DNA from: Alteribacillus iranensis
GTDB lineage: Bacteria > Bacillota > Bacilli > Bacillales > Marinococcaceae
Length of the DNA stretch: 64,000 nucleotides
Direction of reading: 5' to 3'
NCBI RefSeq assembly: GCF_900113025.1
Contig: NZ_FONT01000003.1
Coordinates: forward strand, 62,001 to 126,000
Part shown: in pieces, positions 48,834 to 58,769 of the stretch
Numbering within the stretch: the stretch's first letter is position 1
How the letters are laid out: every line of letters starts with the position of its first letter
The notes under the pieces: model-generated
The model's input: the letters and a program-made list of their open reading frames with translations, nothing else
What the model was told of the DNA's origin: nothing
The model's database searches: none
Position numbers and translations under genes: made by a program

Positions 48834-50228
48834 GTGCATATTTTAGTAGCAGGATTAGATTATAAAACAACCCCTGTGGAAATAAGAGAACGTTTGGCGT
48901 TTCAGGAAGACAGTCTTTCAGAAGCATTGCAACAGCTGCGAAACATGAAAAGTGTCCTGGAATGTACGATTGTATCAACCTGTAACCGTACAGAAGTATA
49001 TGCGGTTGTAGATCAACTCCACACGGGACGTCACTTTGTTAAAAAATTCTTATCGGAATGGTTCGAACTAGAAGTTAGCGAGTTCGGCTCATTTTTAAAT
49101 ATTCGAGAAAATGATGCGGCAATTCAGCACCTACTGCGAGTCGTGACGGGCCTTGACTCTATGGTGCTTGGAGAAACACAAATATTAGGACAGGTCAGAG
49201 ATGGATTCCTGCGAGCGCAAGAAGAGGGAGCAACAGGAACAGTATTTAATGAACTGTTTAAGCAAGCAGTCACTTTTGCAAAAAAAGCCCATCGTGAAAC
49301 AGAAATAAATGATAATGCGGTGTCAGTGAGTTACGCTGCTGTTGAATTAGGAAAGAAAATCATTGGTGATTTTCATGGCAAGAAAGTGCTTATACTGGGA
49401 GCAGGAAAAATGAGTGAGTTAACTGCCAAGCACTTGCACTCAAATGGAGCTGCCGAGGTCACCGTCTTAAATAGAACATACACAAAAGCGGTAGAACTTG
49501 CTGAAAAGTTTTTTGGACAAGCGGGGAGCATGGACCGTTTACAGGAGCACATGATAGAAGCTGATATTCTTATCTCTTCTACTGGGGCAGACCAATACGT
49601 AGTAACGAAAGAAATGGCAGTCACAGCTGTGAAGAAGCGAAAAGGACGCCCGCTGTTCATGGTGGATATTGCTGTGCCTAGGGATTTAGATCCGAAATTG
49701 GCATCACTGGATAATGTATTCCTTTATGACATTGATGACTTACAAGGGATTGTAGCTGCCAATTTAGAAGAGCGTAAAAAAGAAGCAGCCAAGATCGAAG
49801 AAATGGCGCAAGAGGAATTGGCCGCATTTAAAGAGTGGGTTCATACATTAGGAGTTGTCCCTATCATTACTGCGTTACGGACAAAGGCGTTAAGCATTCA
49901 GTCTGAAACGATGGATAGCATAGAACGCAAATTGCCCGATCTCACAGAACGAGAGAAAAAGGTCCTTCGCAAGCACACGAAAAGCATCATTAATCAAATG
50001 CTGCGTGATCCTATTACGAAAGCAAAGGAATTGGCTGCTGAACCAGACGCTGAAGATTCATTACAGCTATTTACTGAAATCTTCTCCTTAGAGGAGGAGG
50101 TAGAAGCAGCAAAGGAAAAAGAACAACGTCAAGTGAGAGTGGAGGAAGCGGAAAATAAATGGGGAAAACAGAAGAAAAAGCCTCTTCTCCCATACAGTTA
50201 CGCCACCGATGTAAAAATCCGCTCATAG
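48834..50228 (+). CDS. hemA: Glutamyl-tRNA reductase
   Basis: A 464-residue enzyme that reduces Glu-tRNA to glutamate-1-semialdehyde, first step of C5 heme synthesis. The catalytic cysteine is Cys50 in [26 protein letters not shown] is conserved, the NADPH loop is LGAGKMSEL, and the C-terminal dimer helix includes NQMLRDP. GTG 48834 gives [13 protein letters not shown], the family N terminus, about eight bases after GGGGGG; the open frame to 48816 includes the ribosome site itself. First gene of hemAXCDBL. Confidence 0.95.
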   Translation: MHILVAGLDYKTTPVEIRERLAFQEDSLSEALQQLRNMKSVLECTIVSTCNRTEVYAVVDQLHTGRHFVKKFLSEWFELEVSEFGSFLNIRENDAAIQHLLRVVTGLDSMVLGETQILGQVRDGFLRAQEEGATGTVFNELFKQAVTFAKKAHRETEINDNAVSVSYAAVELGKKIIGDFHGKKVLILGAGKMSELTAKHLHSNGAAEVTVLNRTYTKAVELAEKFFGQAGSMDRLQEHMIEADILISSTGADQYVVTKEMAVTAVKKRKGRPLFMVDIAVPRDLDPKLASLDNVFLYDIDDLQGIVAANLEERKKEAAKIEEMAQEELAAFKEWVHTLGVVPIITALRTKALSIQSETMDSIERKLPDLTEREKKVLRKHTKSIINQMLRDPITKAKELAAEPDAEDSLQLFTEIFSLEEEVEAAKEKEQRQVRVEEAENKWGKQKKKPLLPYSYATDVKIRS

Positions 50229-50248
50229 GAGAGGAGTGGTTGTAACAT

Positions 50249-51079
50249 ATGGTTGCCGCGGCTGGTATAATATATGTTGTAACCATCGTGTTATACAGTG
50301 TTAGTGTTTTTGGTTATTTTATTGATTTCTTACAGAACAACCGGAAGGTGAATCGATTCGCCTTCTGGTTGCTTTCTATTGTCTGGGTGCTGCAGACGGT
50401 ATTTTTTATCCTGCGCGCCCTTCAGTTTGATCGCTTACCTGTTATTACACCATTTGAAGGTTTATTTTTTTATGCTTGGTTATTGGTTACATTATCTTTA
50501 GTGATTAATCGTTTTTTTCGAGTAGATTTTTTTGTCTTTTTTACGAATGTGCTAGGGTTTATCATGTTGTCTTTCAGTCTCTTCACACCGAGTGGCGATG
50601 TACCGGAAGCTTTGAATGAACTGCTTATTTCAGAGCTGCTTGTCGTTCATATCGCTTTAATTTTGTTATCCTATGCAGCATTTACGCTTGCCTTTGTATT
50701 TTCCGCCCTTTATTTCTTCCAGCATCAGTTATTAAAGCGGAAACAATGGGGGAAACGACTCTTGAGACTGGAAAACCTTCCTAAAATGGAACGATTTACT
50801 TTTATGATGACCACGCTTGGGGTACCATGTTTACTACTTGGGCTCATCTTAGGGTTTGTATGGGCATCTATTCAACTGCCATTCTTTCCAATTTTCGATG
50901 CGAAAGTGCTTGGCTCTATGGCTGTATTATTGCTCTATGGGGTATATTTATATTTTTGGGTAGTGAAGCAGCAGCGAGGATATAACATGACGTTGCTAAA
51001 TATCGCAGGCTTTCTGCTCGTGTTAATTAATTATTTCTTGTCTGCTGAACTGACCAATTTCCATTTTTGGTATTTTTAG
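50249..51079 (+). CDS. hemX: HemX, membrane regulator of HemA level (cytochrome assembly-like)
   Basis: A 276-residue protein with about eight transmembrane segments of the CcsA/HemX family. In B. subtilis it lowers the steady-state level of HemA. Conserved features include TPFEGLFFYAW and the long VHIALILLSYAAFTLAFVF span with a histidine. ATG 50249 is preceded by an in-frame TAA, so it is the first possible ATG; AGGAG lies about 12 bases away. Confidence 0.9.
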   Translation: MVAAAGIIYVVTIVLYSVSVFGYFIDFLQNNRKVNRFAFWLLSIVWVLQTVFFILRALQFDRLPVITPFEGLFFYAWLLVTLSLVINRFFRVDFFVFFTNVLGFIMLSFSLFTPSGDVPEALNELLISELLVVHIALILLSYAAFTLAFVFSALYFFQHQLLKRKQWGKRLLRLENLPKMERFTFMMTTLGVPCLLLGLILGFVWASIQLPFFPIFDAKVLGSMAVLLLYGVYLYFWVVKQQRGYNMTLLNIAGFLLVLINYFLSAELTNFHFWYF

Positions 51080-51191
51080 CACGTAGGAAATCACCGGACA
51101 AGAATGGGGTAGAACCTTTGAGACGGATGGTTAAGTGGAATAAAACAGATATGTTACCCGATGGAATGTTAACTGCAGGAGGAAAAGACTC

Positions 51192-51257
51192 ATGTCACAA
51201 AAGCTTGCGACAGGTCGTTTTCCTATAATAGGAGGTTATGAAGAATGCGTACGATAG
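51192..51257 (+). CDS. 21-codon leader ORF overlapping the hemC start
   Basis: ATG 51192 lies nine bases after AGGAGG and encodes 21 residues ([15 protein letters not shown]...ECVR), with TAG at 51255-51257. It runs through the hemC ribosome site and overlaps hemC by 13 bases in another frame. The arrangement would couple hemC translation to the leader. The peptide has no known domain. It could also be the remnant of a longer gene, since other Bacillales carry a siroheme gene between hemX and hemC. The remaining 110 bases of the gap show nothing else. Confidence 0.4.
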   Translation: MSQKLATGRFPIIGGYEECVR

Positions 51258-52177
51258 TAATTGGGACGAGAAAGAGCGGCCTTGCCATGAAACAGACAGA
51301 ATGGGTGATAGGAGAGCTTGAAAAATTAGGGCTTCCTTTTCAGTACGATATAAAGAAAATCGTTACAAAAGGAGATAAGATTCTGGATAAGACGTTATCC
51401 AAAGTAGGCGGAAAAGGTTTATTTGTGAAAGAAATTGAACAAGCCATGGCTGATAAAGAAATCGACATCGCAGTACATAGTATGAAAGATGTTCCAGGAG
51501 TACTGCAGGAGGGTTTTACTTTAGGTGCGATTACAAATAGAGAAGACCCACGAGATGTGTTTATCTCTAATGACAATATTCCATTTGAGGACCTGCCATC
51601 AGGTTCTGTAGTTGGAACAAGCAGTCTCAGACGCTCCGCACAGCTACTGGCCCGTCGACCTGACATTGAAATAAAATGGATACGCGGAAACATAGAAACA
51701 AGACTCCGCAAACTTCGTGAAGAAAACTTTGATGCTATTATTTTAGCAGCAGCTGGACTTTCTCGGATGGGTTGGAGCGATGATATTGTAACGGAATACT
51801 TAGACGAGGACATTTGCGTACCTGCAGTAGGTCAGGGAGCTTTAGGACTGGAATGCCGTGCAGATGACAAGGAAGTCATTGAATTGGTGCAGCACTTAAA
51901 CGATGCGGAAGTAGCCAAGAGAGTCACTGCCGAAAGAGCATTTCTCCAAGAAATAGAAGGTGGCTGCCAAGTTCCAATAGGTGGTTATGCCACGTTAGAA
52001 AAGAATGATGAAGTCACATTAACTGCCATTGTCGGGACACCGGACGGAAAGACGATTCTAAAAGAAATGAAGCGTGGAACAGATCCTGAACAAGTAGGAG
52101 TAGAAGCTGCAAAGTCTCTCCTGTCTCAAGGAGCGAAGGATATTTTAGATAAGGTGAAAGAAGAGCTGGACCAATGA
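51245..52177 (+). CDS. hemC: Porphobilinogen deaminase (hydroxymethylbilane synthase)
   Basis: A 310-residue enzyme that joins four porphobilinogens into hydroxymethylbilane on a dipyrromethane cofactor. The cofactor-binding cysteine is in GGCQVPIG. Conserved [18 protein letters not shown] and [11 protein letters not shown] are present. ATG 51245 is nine bases after AGGAGG. It overlaps hemD by four bases (ATGA). Confidence 0.96.
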   Translation: MRTIVIGTRKSGLAMKQTEWVIGELEKLGLPFQYDIKKIVTKGDKILDKTLSKVGGKGLFVKEIEQAMADKEIDIAVHSMKDVPGVLQEGFTLGAITNREDPRDVFISNDNIPFEDLPSGSVVGTSSLRRSAQLLARRPDIEIKWIRGNIETRLRKLREENFDAIILAAAGLSRMGWSDDIVTEYLDEDICVPAVGQGALGLECRADDKEVIELVQHLNDAEVAKRVTAERAFLQEIEGGCQVPIGGYATLEKNDEVTLTAIVGTPDGKTILKEMKRGTDPEQVGVEAAKSLLSQGAKDILDKVKEELDQ

Positions 52178-52968
52178 TTGAGAAGCCGCTTGCAGGCCGC
52201 AGCATACTAGTAACACGCTCGTCACGACAAGCTCCTTCTTTTGTACGGTTGATTGAAGAAGAGGGCGGTTCAGCAGAGACTATTCCGCTTATTAAGACAG
52301 TTCCTTTACCATCTCAGTGGGATAATCAAGTCAGGCGGCTGCAAGAAAGTTTGAGATATGACTGGATTGTTTTTACGAGTGTGAATACTGTAGCATTTTT
52401 TAAAAAAGCATTAAAAGAAAGCGGCTCTTCTTTTCCTTCAGGCGCAAAAATTGCAGCCATTGGAGAAAAGACAATGCTCGCTCTAGAAGAAGAAGGCTGG
52501 GAACCAGAAGTCGTTCCAAAACAATATGTGGCGGAAGATTTAGCAAGCGTCTTAAAAACAAAAGTGAAGGCAGGAGACAAAGTCCTTTTCCCAAAAAGCG
52601 AGTTGGCGAGAGACGTTATTCCTGCCATATTAAGAGAATCAGGAGCCGCTATAGATGAAATGCCGCTTTATACAAGTACGGCTTTCGAAGAAAATAAAGA
52701 AAAGTTACAGCGAGTTATTGCTTCACAAAAGATAGATATTTTTACTTTCACCAGTCCGTCTATTGTGAGGACATTTACAACGTTTGTGAACGAAGCCCTG
52801 CCTCCGTCGTCTTGGAATGAAAAACCTGCAGTTTGTATCGGACCCGTTACTGAAAAGGAAGCGGCAGACCAAGGTTTTAAACATCGATATATGTCGAGTC
52901 CTTATACGATGGAAGGGATGATGAATGTATTGATGACACATTTCGGAAATGGCAAAAAACGGAAATAG
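52174..52968 (+). CDS. hemD: Uroporphyrinogen-III synthase
   Basis: A 264-residue enzyme that closes and inverts ring D of hydroxymethylbilane. Two alpha/beta subdomains are expected; visible conserved points are [23 protein letters not shown] and [10 protein letters not shown]. Sequence conservation in the family is low, but position in hemAXCDBL makes the call firm. The start is coupled to hemC. Confidence 0.92.
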   Translation: MIEKPLAGRSILVTRSSRQAPSFVRLIEEEGGSAETIPLIKTVPLPSQWDNQVRRLQESLRYDWIVFTSVNTVAFFKKALKESGSSFPSGAKIAAIGEKTMLALEEEGWEPEVVPKQYVAEDLASVLKTKVKAGDKVLFPKSELARDVIPAILRESGAAIDEMPLYTSTAFEENKEKLQRVIASQKIDIFTFTSPSIVRTFTTFVNEALPPSSWNEKPAVCIGPVTEKEAADQGFKHRYMSSPYTMEGMMNVLMTHFGNGKKRK

Positions 52969-53044
52969 TTATCCTGGCATCGGAATAAGGGGACTAACGA
53001 TATCGAGACACTACCGTATTTATATAGGTTAAAGGAGGAGCAGT

Positions 53045-54031
53045 ATGAGTGATATAAAGTTTAAAAGACACCGCCGTCTTCGCCGGACAGCAAACATGAG
53101 AGCACTTATTAGAGAAAATGTCGTCCGAAAAGAGGATTTTATTTATCCCATTTTCGTTGTAGAAGGGGAAAATATTCGAAAAGAAGTCCCTTCTATGCCT
53201 GGTGTGTTTCATGTCTCATTGGACAATCTATCAGAAGAAATGAAAAAACTTGAGGACAACGGCATTTTGGCTGTCATTGTGTTCGGAGTTCCTGACCATA
53301 AAGATGATTGTGGCAGTGAAGCATATGCAAGAGAAGGGATCGTGCAAAAAGCAATACGCCATATCAAAAGCAACCATCCGAGCCTGACCGTTGTAGCGGA
53401 TACTTGTCTCTGTCAATATACCGATCATGGCCATTGTGGAGTCATTGAAGATGGAGTCATTTTGAATGATCCGTCACTGGAATTATTAACAAAAACGGCG
53501 GTCTCCCAAGCGGAAGCGGGCGCCGATATCATCGCTCCGTCAAATATGATGGACGGGTTTACCGCGGCAATACGTGAAGGGCTGGATGAAGCCGGCTATA
53601 CGGATATTCCTATCATGTCCTATGCCGTAAAATATGCTTCCGCTTTCTATGGACCTTTTCGAGATGCAGCTCACAGCTCCCCATCGTTTGGAGACAGAAA
53701 AACGTATCAAATGGACCCGGCAAATCGATTAGAGGCATTGCGTGAAGCTCATTCAGATGTAGAAGAAGGTGCCGACTTTTTAATCGTGAAACCATCGCTA
53801 TCTTACTTAGACATTATGAGGGAAGTGAAAGATGAGACAGGGGTTCCCGTTGTTGCGTACAACGTCTCAGGAGAATATGCGATGATAAAAGCGGCAGCTG
53901 AAAAAGGCTGGATCGATGAACGGGAAGTAGTCATGGAGAAGCTGACAAGCATGAAGCGTGCGGGTGCAGATTTAATTATTACGTATTTTGCTATAGATGC
54001 AGCACAGTGGATCGATGAAGCAAATGCCTAA
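53045..54031 (+). CDS. hemB: Delta-aminolevulinic acid dehydratase (porphobilinogen synthase)
   Basis: A 328-residue enzyme that condenses two ALA into porphobilinogen. The metal-binding cysteines lie in [14 protein letters not shown], indicating the zinc type. Schiff-base lysines are in [16 protein letters not shown] and [13 protein letters not shown] follows AAAGGAGGAG. It is 22 bases before hemL. Confidence 0.96.
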   Translation: MSDIKFKRHRRLRRTANMRALIRENVVRKEDFIYPIFVVEGENIRKEVPSMPGVFHVSLDNLSEEMKKLEDNGILAVIVFGVPDHKDDCGSEAYAREGIVQKAIRHIKSNHPSLTVVADTCLCQYTDHGHCGVIEDGVILNDPSLELLTKTAVSQAEAGADIIAPSNMMDGFTAAIREGLDEAGYTDIPIMSYAVKYASAFYGPFRDAAHSSPSFGDRKTYQMDPANRLEALREAHSDVEEGADFLIVKPSLSYLDIMREVKDETGVPVVAYNVSGEYAMIKAAAEKGWIDEREVVMEKLTSMKRAGADLIITYFAIDAAQWIDEANA

Positions 54032-54053
54032 ATATTAAAGGAGGAACGAGAAC

Positions 54054-55340
54054 GTGAAGTCATTCGATAAATCTCTTCAAGCATTCGAGGAAGCTAAACC
54101 GTTAATGCCAGGTGGCGTAAATAGCCCTGTTCGTGCATATCAGTCTGTTGATCATGCACCTGTATACATGGAAGAGGGAAAAGGATCCAAGATTAAAGAT
54201 TTAGATGGCAATGAATATATCGATTACGTACTCTCCTGGGGACCGCTTATCCTTGGTCATGCAGATGATAATGTCGTTGAACAACTAAAAAAGATCACTG
54301 AAAAAGGGACTAGTTTTGGTGCCTCCCATGTCCTAGAAACTAAATTGGCAGAGTTAGTGATTGAACGAGTACCGTCTATGGAAGTGGTACGCATGGTGAA
54401 TTCCGGGACTGAAGCAACGATGAGTGCTTTACGTCTCGCCCGCGGATATACGGGACGCGATAAGATTGTTAAAATGGAAGGCTGTTATCATGGTCACGGA
54501 GATTCTCTCCTCATCAAGGCAGGATCCGGTGTAGCTACACTTGGACTTCCAGATAGTCCCGGAGTACCCGCTTCCGTTGCTCAAAACACACTAACAGTCC
54601 CATACAACGACTTAGAAAGCCTTGAATTAGCATTCGATAAATATGGTGATGAAATTGCTGCCGTCATTTTAGAACCAGTTACAGGGAATATGGGGGTTGT
54701 CCTTCCAGAAGATGGATTTTTACAAGGTGTCCGTGATATTACGGAAAAACACGGAAGTCTGCTTATTTTTGATGAAGTGATGACTGGGTTCCGCACAGGT
54801 TATCATTCCACTCAAGGATTGTATAATATTACGCCGGATCTTACTTGTCTTGGTAAAGTAATTGGTGGAGGACTTCCGGTAGGGGCTTACGGAGGTAAGC
54901 GTGAAATTATGGAACAAATCGCTCCGAGTGGTCCTATTTATCAAGCTGGAACTCTTTCCGGTAACCCGCTCGCGATGGCAGCCGGTTACGAAACCATTAA
55001 ACAGCTAACCCCTGAGCACTATGAAACCTTTGAAAAGTTGGGAGAACAACTCGAGGAAGGTTTAAAACAAGCAGCATCAAAACATGGAATCCCTCATTGG
55101 ATTAACCGGGCGGGATCTATGGTTGGCTTATTCTTTACAGATGAAAAAGTAATGAACTTTGAAACAGCAAAGACTTCGGATGTAAACTTGTTCACCAAAT
55201 ATTTTAAAGAAATGATGCAAGAAGGGATTTCTCTTCCTCCTTCCCAGTTTGAAGGAATGTTCCTTTCCACCGCTCATACAGAAGAGGACATTACAAAAAC
55301 AATAGAAGCAGCTGAAAAAGCATTTGCAAAAATAAAATAA
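54054..55340 (+). CDS. hemL: Glutamate-1-semialdehyde 2,1-aminomutase
   Basis: A 428-residue PLP enzyme that converts GSA to ALA. The PLP lysine is in [17 protein letters not shown] near residue 268, preceded by [23 protein letters not shown] and [17 protein letters not shown] are family signatures. GTG 54054 is eight bases after AGGAGG. Last gene of the hem operon. Confidence 0.96.
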   Translation: MKSFDKSLQAFEEAKPLMPGGVNSPVRAYQSVDHAPVYMEEGKGSKIKDLDGNEYIDYVLSWGPLILGHADDNVVEQLKKITEKGTSFGASHVLETKLAELVIERVPSMEVVRMVNSGTEATMSALRLARGYTGRDKIVKMEGCYHGHGDSLLIKAGSGVATLGLPDSPGVPASVAQNTLTVPYNDLESLELAFDKYGDEIAAVILEPVTGNMGVVLPEDGFLQGVRDITEKHGSLLIFDEVMTGFRTGYHSTQGLYNITPDLTCLGKVIGGGLPVGAYGGKREIMEQIAPSGPIYQAGTLSGNPLAMAAGYETIKQLTPEHYETFEKLGEQLEEGLKQAASKHGIPHWINRAGSMVGLFFTDEKVMNFETAKTSDVNLFTKYFKEMMQEGISLPPSQFEGMFLSTAHTEEDITKTIEAAEKAFAKIK

Positions 55341-55350
55341 ACTGAATGAC

Positions 55351-55392
55351 AAAGCCGGGAATGTGTCGTGTCACACATTTCCGGCTTTTTTG
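55351..55392. terminator. Terminator of the hem operon
   Basis: AAAGCCGG-G-AATGTGT pairs with ACACATT-T-CCGGCTTT, then TTTG. Two mismatched bases aside, it is a 15-pair stem. Confidence 0.9.
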
Positions 55393-55394
55393 TT

Positions 55395-55618
55395 TCTAAG
55401 AGGAGGTGGAGAGAACAAGGATAGGATAACGCCAAGGGAGGAAAGGCCGATCATAAAACCCATAAGATACGTGAATATGAGCCGAATTGGCCATAGGCTA
55501 CTCCAAATGGAAGAGGTCCGAAAGCGGATCCTAACACAATTGCCGTAGTAGCCATACTTTTTAATTGACCAAGGTAATTCACAAGCAACATGAGGACAGG
55601 AAGAAGAGTTCTGTTCAT
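55395..55618 (-). pseudogene. Decayed C-terminal fragment of an MFS transporter
   Basis: On the minus strand a 55-codon frame (55618 to 55451) reads MNRTLLPVLMLLVNYLGQLK, then VLGSAFGPLPFGVAYGQFGS, the loop and helix pattern of the C-terminal half of major facilitator permeases. A frameshift near 55465 moves the match to another frame, which continues as MGFMIGLSSLGVILSLFSPP, a plausible final helix. No start region, ribosome site or N-terminal half is present, so this is a relic. The 143 bases from 55619 to spoVID show no further coding signal and no sporulation promoter that I could firmly identify. Confidence 0.6.
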
Positions 55619-55761
55619 AGACTATAAAGAAAGAGCATATATTTGAAGGGATAGGTAATGGACGGAATAGAAAGAGAGAATCTTAGCAAGAGACTGACTC
55701 CGTTCATCAGACAACCATGTGAGACAGTTAATTGGGTTAATGAAAATAAAGGAGGGCCGTC

Positions 55762-56988
55762 ATGGGAGCGGATCATTCGACTGCATTAACATTTAATTTG
55801 GAAGAAACGGTGTGGCTTGACCAAGGACAACGGATGAAAGAGTTGCTATCTCTCGCAATTGAACCTGACATTCACATTGAAGAAAAACAAGAATATGTCG
55901 CAATTAAAGGGGGACTTCGTTTAAAAGGTGAATATATTCCTAGTCAGGAAAGAGACGAAATATCCCAGACCGAAATAGATGTACCTCCTCCGCAATACTC
56001 GGATCGCCAATTGGAGAGAGAAGACGGAATTGGAGAAATCAGACATTACTTTCCTGTAGATGTGACGATCCCTCTCCGCCGTATTCACAATTTAGACGAT
56101 GTGTACGTACAAATAGATGGGTTTGACTATGACCTTCCAGAATCCGATTGCATCCAGCTTACAGCAGATGTAAGTATCACTGGCATGAAAAATGAGGAAG
56201 GAGAGGAAGAAACGCAAGAAAAAAATACGCAGCCTGCAGAAATAAGTGATCCCCTGCCTCGATGGGAAGAGAACGTTACCATGGAGCCGGAGAAAGAAGA
56301 AAAACGGGAAGCTGCACAACCAGAGAGACAGCATGGTGAAGAGGAAGATCTTCCTTTTAAAGGAAACGTAGAGATGGAAACGAAAGAGGAAGAAGCCCAG
56401 GACAAAGAAGGAATTCAGACGAATCGTGAATGGAGAGAGGAAGAAAATATCGAAGAAGAAGAGAGTGTCCCTTCCAGGTCAATGGACCAACCGACTATGT
56501 CTAGGGAGGAGCACATTGTACAGAACAATGACGAGGAACAGAAGGTATACGAACTAGAACATGAGGAAAGGGATGAGTTTTCAACACCTACGAACGAAGA
56601 GGAAGGTCTTAGTAACGAAGGTGACATTGTTACGGCTATTCACAGTCGTCCGCCGGAAGACACGTTAACGCAAAACATCCAAGATGAAGAGCTGAGTGAA
56701 GACACAGAGGTTACGGATGAAGAAGAAAGCCAGGAGGAACACAGCAGCGGAAGAGACGAGAATGCATTGTATTTAACAAAAATGATGACGGACGGAGAGG
56801 AGGATTTTTCCCGCGTCACGATGTGTATCATTCAAGAGAACGAGTCTCTAGATACCATTGCTGAACGTTATCAGCTCACCATAAGTCATTTACTTCGATA
56901 CAATCGCCTAGAAAACGAACATTTGGAGGAAGGGCAGATCCTTTATATCCCTGCCAGTGCTGCCCGCAGTAAGAAAAATGAACAATGA
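55762..56988 (+). CDS. spoVID: Spore coat morphogenetic protein SpoVID
   Basis: A 408-residue protein that lets the coat encase the forespore by working with SafA and SpoIVA. The N-terminal SpoVID domain (about 1-140, ALTFNLEETVWLDQGQ) is followed by a very acidic, Glu-rich linker (about 150-350) and a C-terminal LysM domain (about 355-400, ESLDTIAERYQLTISHLLRY). ATG follows AAAGGAGGG. The stop overlaps ysxE. Expression in the mother cell under SigE is expected from B. subtilis. Confidence 0.92.
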   Translation: MGADHSTALTFNLEETVWLDQGQRMKELLSLAIEPDIHIEEKQEYVAIKGGLRLKGEYIPSQERDEISQTEIDVPPPQYSDRQLEREDGIGEIRHYFPVDVTIPLRRIHNLDDVYVQIDGFDYDLPESDCIQLTADVSITGMKNEEGEEETQEKNTQPAEISDPLPRWEENVTMEPEKEEKREAAQPERQHGEEEDLPFKGNVEMETKEEEAQDKEGIQTNREWREEENIEEEESVPSRSMDQPTMSREEHIVQNNDEEQKVYELEHEERDEFSTPTNEEEGLSNEGDIVTAIHSRPPEDTLTQNIQDEELSEDTEVTDEEESQEEHSSGRDENALYLTKMMTDGEEDFSRVTMCIIQENESLDTIAERYQLTISHLLRYNRLENEHLEEGQILYIPASAARSKKNEQ

Positions 56989-57967
56989 ATTAGCTAATAT
57001 CCTATCCAACTATCCTATTCACCCTATAAGCTTAGATTCGCAGGGGAAGGTGACACGGATTGAAGCGAGGGAAGGACAATTTGCTTTAAAAAAATCGAAA
57101 ATGAAACAAAATCAAGCGGAGCGCTTTTTCCATACGCTCCGTTTTTTTGAGAAGAATCAAGTACCTACTGTCCTTCCAGTATTGCATACGAGGAGGAATG
57201 AGAAGTTTTTTTACGACGATGGGTTTGTGTATTACCTTACACCATGGGGAGAAGATTGTAGAGATCTTCAGAAGGAAAATGAATGCTTTAAGACACTGGC
57301 TTTATTTCACCGGTTTACAGAACAAAGAGAAACGATCAAAGAAGAGGAGTGGGAAAAACGAAACGATCAATTTAGGAAGAATAGAGACGCAGATGTCTTA
57401 GCACTAGAAGCGTTCGCAGATGAAATAGAAAAAAAACGATATTATTCACCATTTGAATTAGCGTTTCTTATGCATTTTCCATTCCTTTATCGTCTTCATA
57501 AAGATTCATTATATTGGTTTCATAAATGGACGGATGCTGCATCGATGAAAGGGACGTTGAAAATGGTTTGTTGTCATGGCAAGCCTTCTGCTGATCATTT
57601 AGTGCGTGACTATAAGGGAGAGTTCAAGTGGATTAATGTGGAAGCATCCGGGAATGGTCATCCTCAACATGATGTAGCTCATTTATATAAATCATGTTTA
57701 AAAGAGAATCAGTGGGAGCCGGTACAAACTTATTCCTGGATTCAAAGTTACAAAGAGAATGCAGCAACCTTTGATTCAGAGGATGAATTTTTATTGAAAA
57801 GTCAACTTTTAAATGAATCACCGATGTATTCATTCCTAGAAAAAGCGCGTAGACGCCATCCAAGTGAAGAGCATATTTGGACGTGGCAGCTAGAAAATCA
57901 GATGGTATGGCTGGAAAAGGTGAAGGAGACAGTAGAAAAATGGCCGGCCCCCAAAAAGGAAGAATGA
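56978..57967 (+). CDS. ysxE: Spore coat-associated kinase-like protein YsxE (CotS family)
   Basis: A 329-residue CotS/YutH-type protein with an aminoglycoside-phosphotransferase-like fold. Recognisable points are FALKKS (ATP-lysine position), the catalytic-loop-like CCHGKPSADHLV and INVEASGNGHPQHDVAHLYKS for the metal-binding segment. Whether it is an active kinase is not known. ATG 56978 gives MNNELANILSNYPIHP and overlaps spoVID by 11 bases; no strong ribosome site is seen, so coupling is likely. In B. subtilis valS follows; here it does not. Confidence 0.85.
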   Translation: MNNELANILSNYPIHPISLDSQGKVTRIEAREGQFALKKSKMKQNQAERFFHTLRFFEKNQVPTVLPVLHTRRNEKFFYDDGFVYYLTPWGEDCRDLQKENECFKTLALFHRFTEQRETIKEEEWEKRNDQFRKNRDADVLALEAFADEIEKKRYYSPFELAFLMHFPFLYRLHKDSLYWFHKWTDAASMKGTLKMVCCHGKPSADHLVRDYKGEFKWINVEASGNGHPQHDVAHLYKSCLKENQWEPVQTYSWIQSYKENAATFDSEDEFLLKSQLLNESPMYSFLEKARRRHPSEEHIWTWQLENQMVWLEKVKETVEKWPAPKKEE

Positions 57968-57999
57968 ACGTGCTTGTCTTTAATGCATAAAATAAACCG

Positions 58000-58040
58000 T
58001 CCACCAGTGTTATCCCAAGATGAAACTGGTGGATTTTTTC
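58000..58040 (+). terminator. Terminator of spoVID-ysxE
   Basis: TCCACCAGT and ACTGGTGGA form a perfect nine-pair stem around a 16-base loop, followed by TTTTTTC. Confidence 0.88.
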
Positions 58041-58089
58041 GTAAGATAGGAAAGTATACGATTCATGAAGTGATGTCTAACTTCAGGCG

Positions 58090-58200
58090 CCATCGGCTCG
58101 AGGTCGCTTCAACCCGTTCTGCGGCGGCAAAGCCTCCTCGACGGGTCTCCAGCGCTTGTCGCCGATAGGCAGGCGCCTTGTGCTTTTCTTGTTGAAGTTT
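58090..58200. repeat. Intergenic hairpin repeat, copy 3 (longer form)
   Basis: GCGGCGGCAAAGCCTCCTCG, TCTCCAGCGCTTGTCGCCGA and finally AGGCGCCTTGTGCTTTTCTT followed by GTTGAAG. The right end matches the elements near 16930 and 40165. The composition is much more GC-rich than the flanks. It fills the gap after ysxE; from 58200 to 58340 nothing else is seen. Confidence 0.55.
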
Positions 58201-58340
58201 TTGTGCATATCCGTGTGTTTATCCATCTGTTTCCAATCCACTAATTTTGTTGGTTGATAGCATTCAGGAAGAGAGAATTCACCGCCTTGAAGGTCTTTTT
58301 AGAGGAATGCAGTACTAGGCCATAAGAAGGGGTCTAGCAT

Positions 58341-58592
58341 TTAAAAAGGAGTCGTAGAGACACAGTAAAAAAAGAGACAGCAAAGAATGATAAGGAGCAC
58401 CACATCAAATGTAGTAGGCAAAATAATAGTACGTATTAATTGAAAACCAACAAGAGGGAGTAATATTTGAAAACAAATTAATTTCAGTTTTCTCCACCAG
58501 TAAGGTCTACGTCGAAAAGGTCTCTTAGGTGGTTTTTTTGGTGGTTTATATGGGGGACGCGGCGGTCCGGGATAGGGCGGGTAATAGCTCAT
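58341..58592 (-). CDS. Pro/Arg/Lys-rich small membrane protein, unknown function
   Basis: An 83-residue protein. Residues 1-34 are MSYYPPYPGPPRPPYKPPKK and further basic, proline- and aromatic-rich sequence; two hydrophobic helices follow (about 38-58 and 62-80). The ATG at 58592 is preceded by AAGGTGG on the minus strand at a good distance. The N-terminal composition recalls cell-surface or spore-coat proteins, but no family is recognised. It stands alone between ysxE and dctP. Confidence 0.6.
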   Translation of the reverse strand: MSYYPPYPGPPRPPYKPPKKPPKRPFRRRPYWWRKLKLICFQILLPLVGFQLIRTIILPTTFDVVLLIILCCLFFYCVSTTPF

Positions 58593-58687
58593 ACGTCCAC
58601 CTTCTCATCGCAATAATCTTTCTAACGGTATATGCGAGCGAAAGCCTTTTTGTGATAAGAAAAGTGTTACCCTTGGATGGAGAGAAA

Positions 58688-58725
58688 TGAAAGCGATTGA
58701 CAGCCCAATGAAAATTCTATATTAT
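58688..58725 (+). promoter_or_regulatory. Consensus sigma-A promoter of dctP with cre-like overlap
   Basis: TTGACA, 17 bp, TATTAT (58697-58725). The -35 overlaps TGAAAGCGATTGACA (58688-58702), which matches a CcpA cre half well but has one extra base in the second half. Carbon-source control is possible. Confidence 0.7.
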
Positions 58726-58769
58726 GACGAGGGGACTTATCATGATAGAGGGGAGTATGGGATGTAGCT

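Noticed and set aside
55631-55670. SigE promoter for spoVID
   Set aside because: GCATATAT resembles a SigE -35, but no CATACA-type -10 stands at the right distance.
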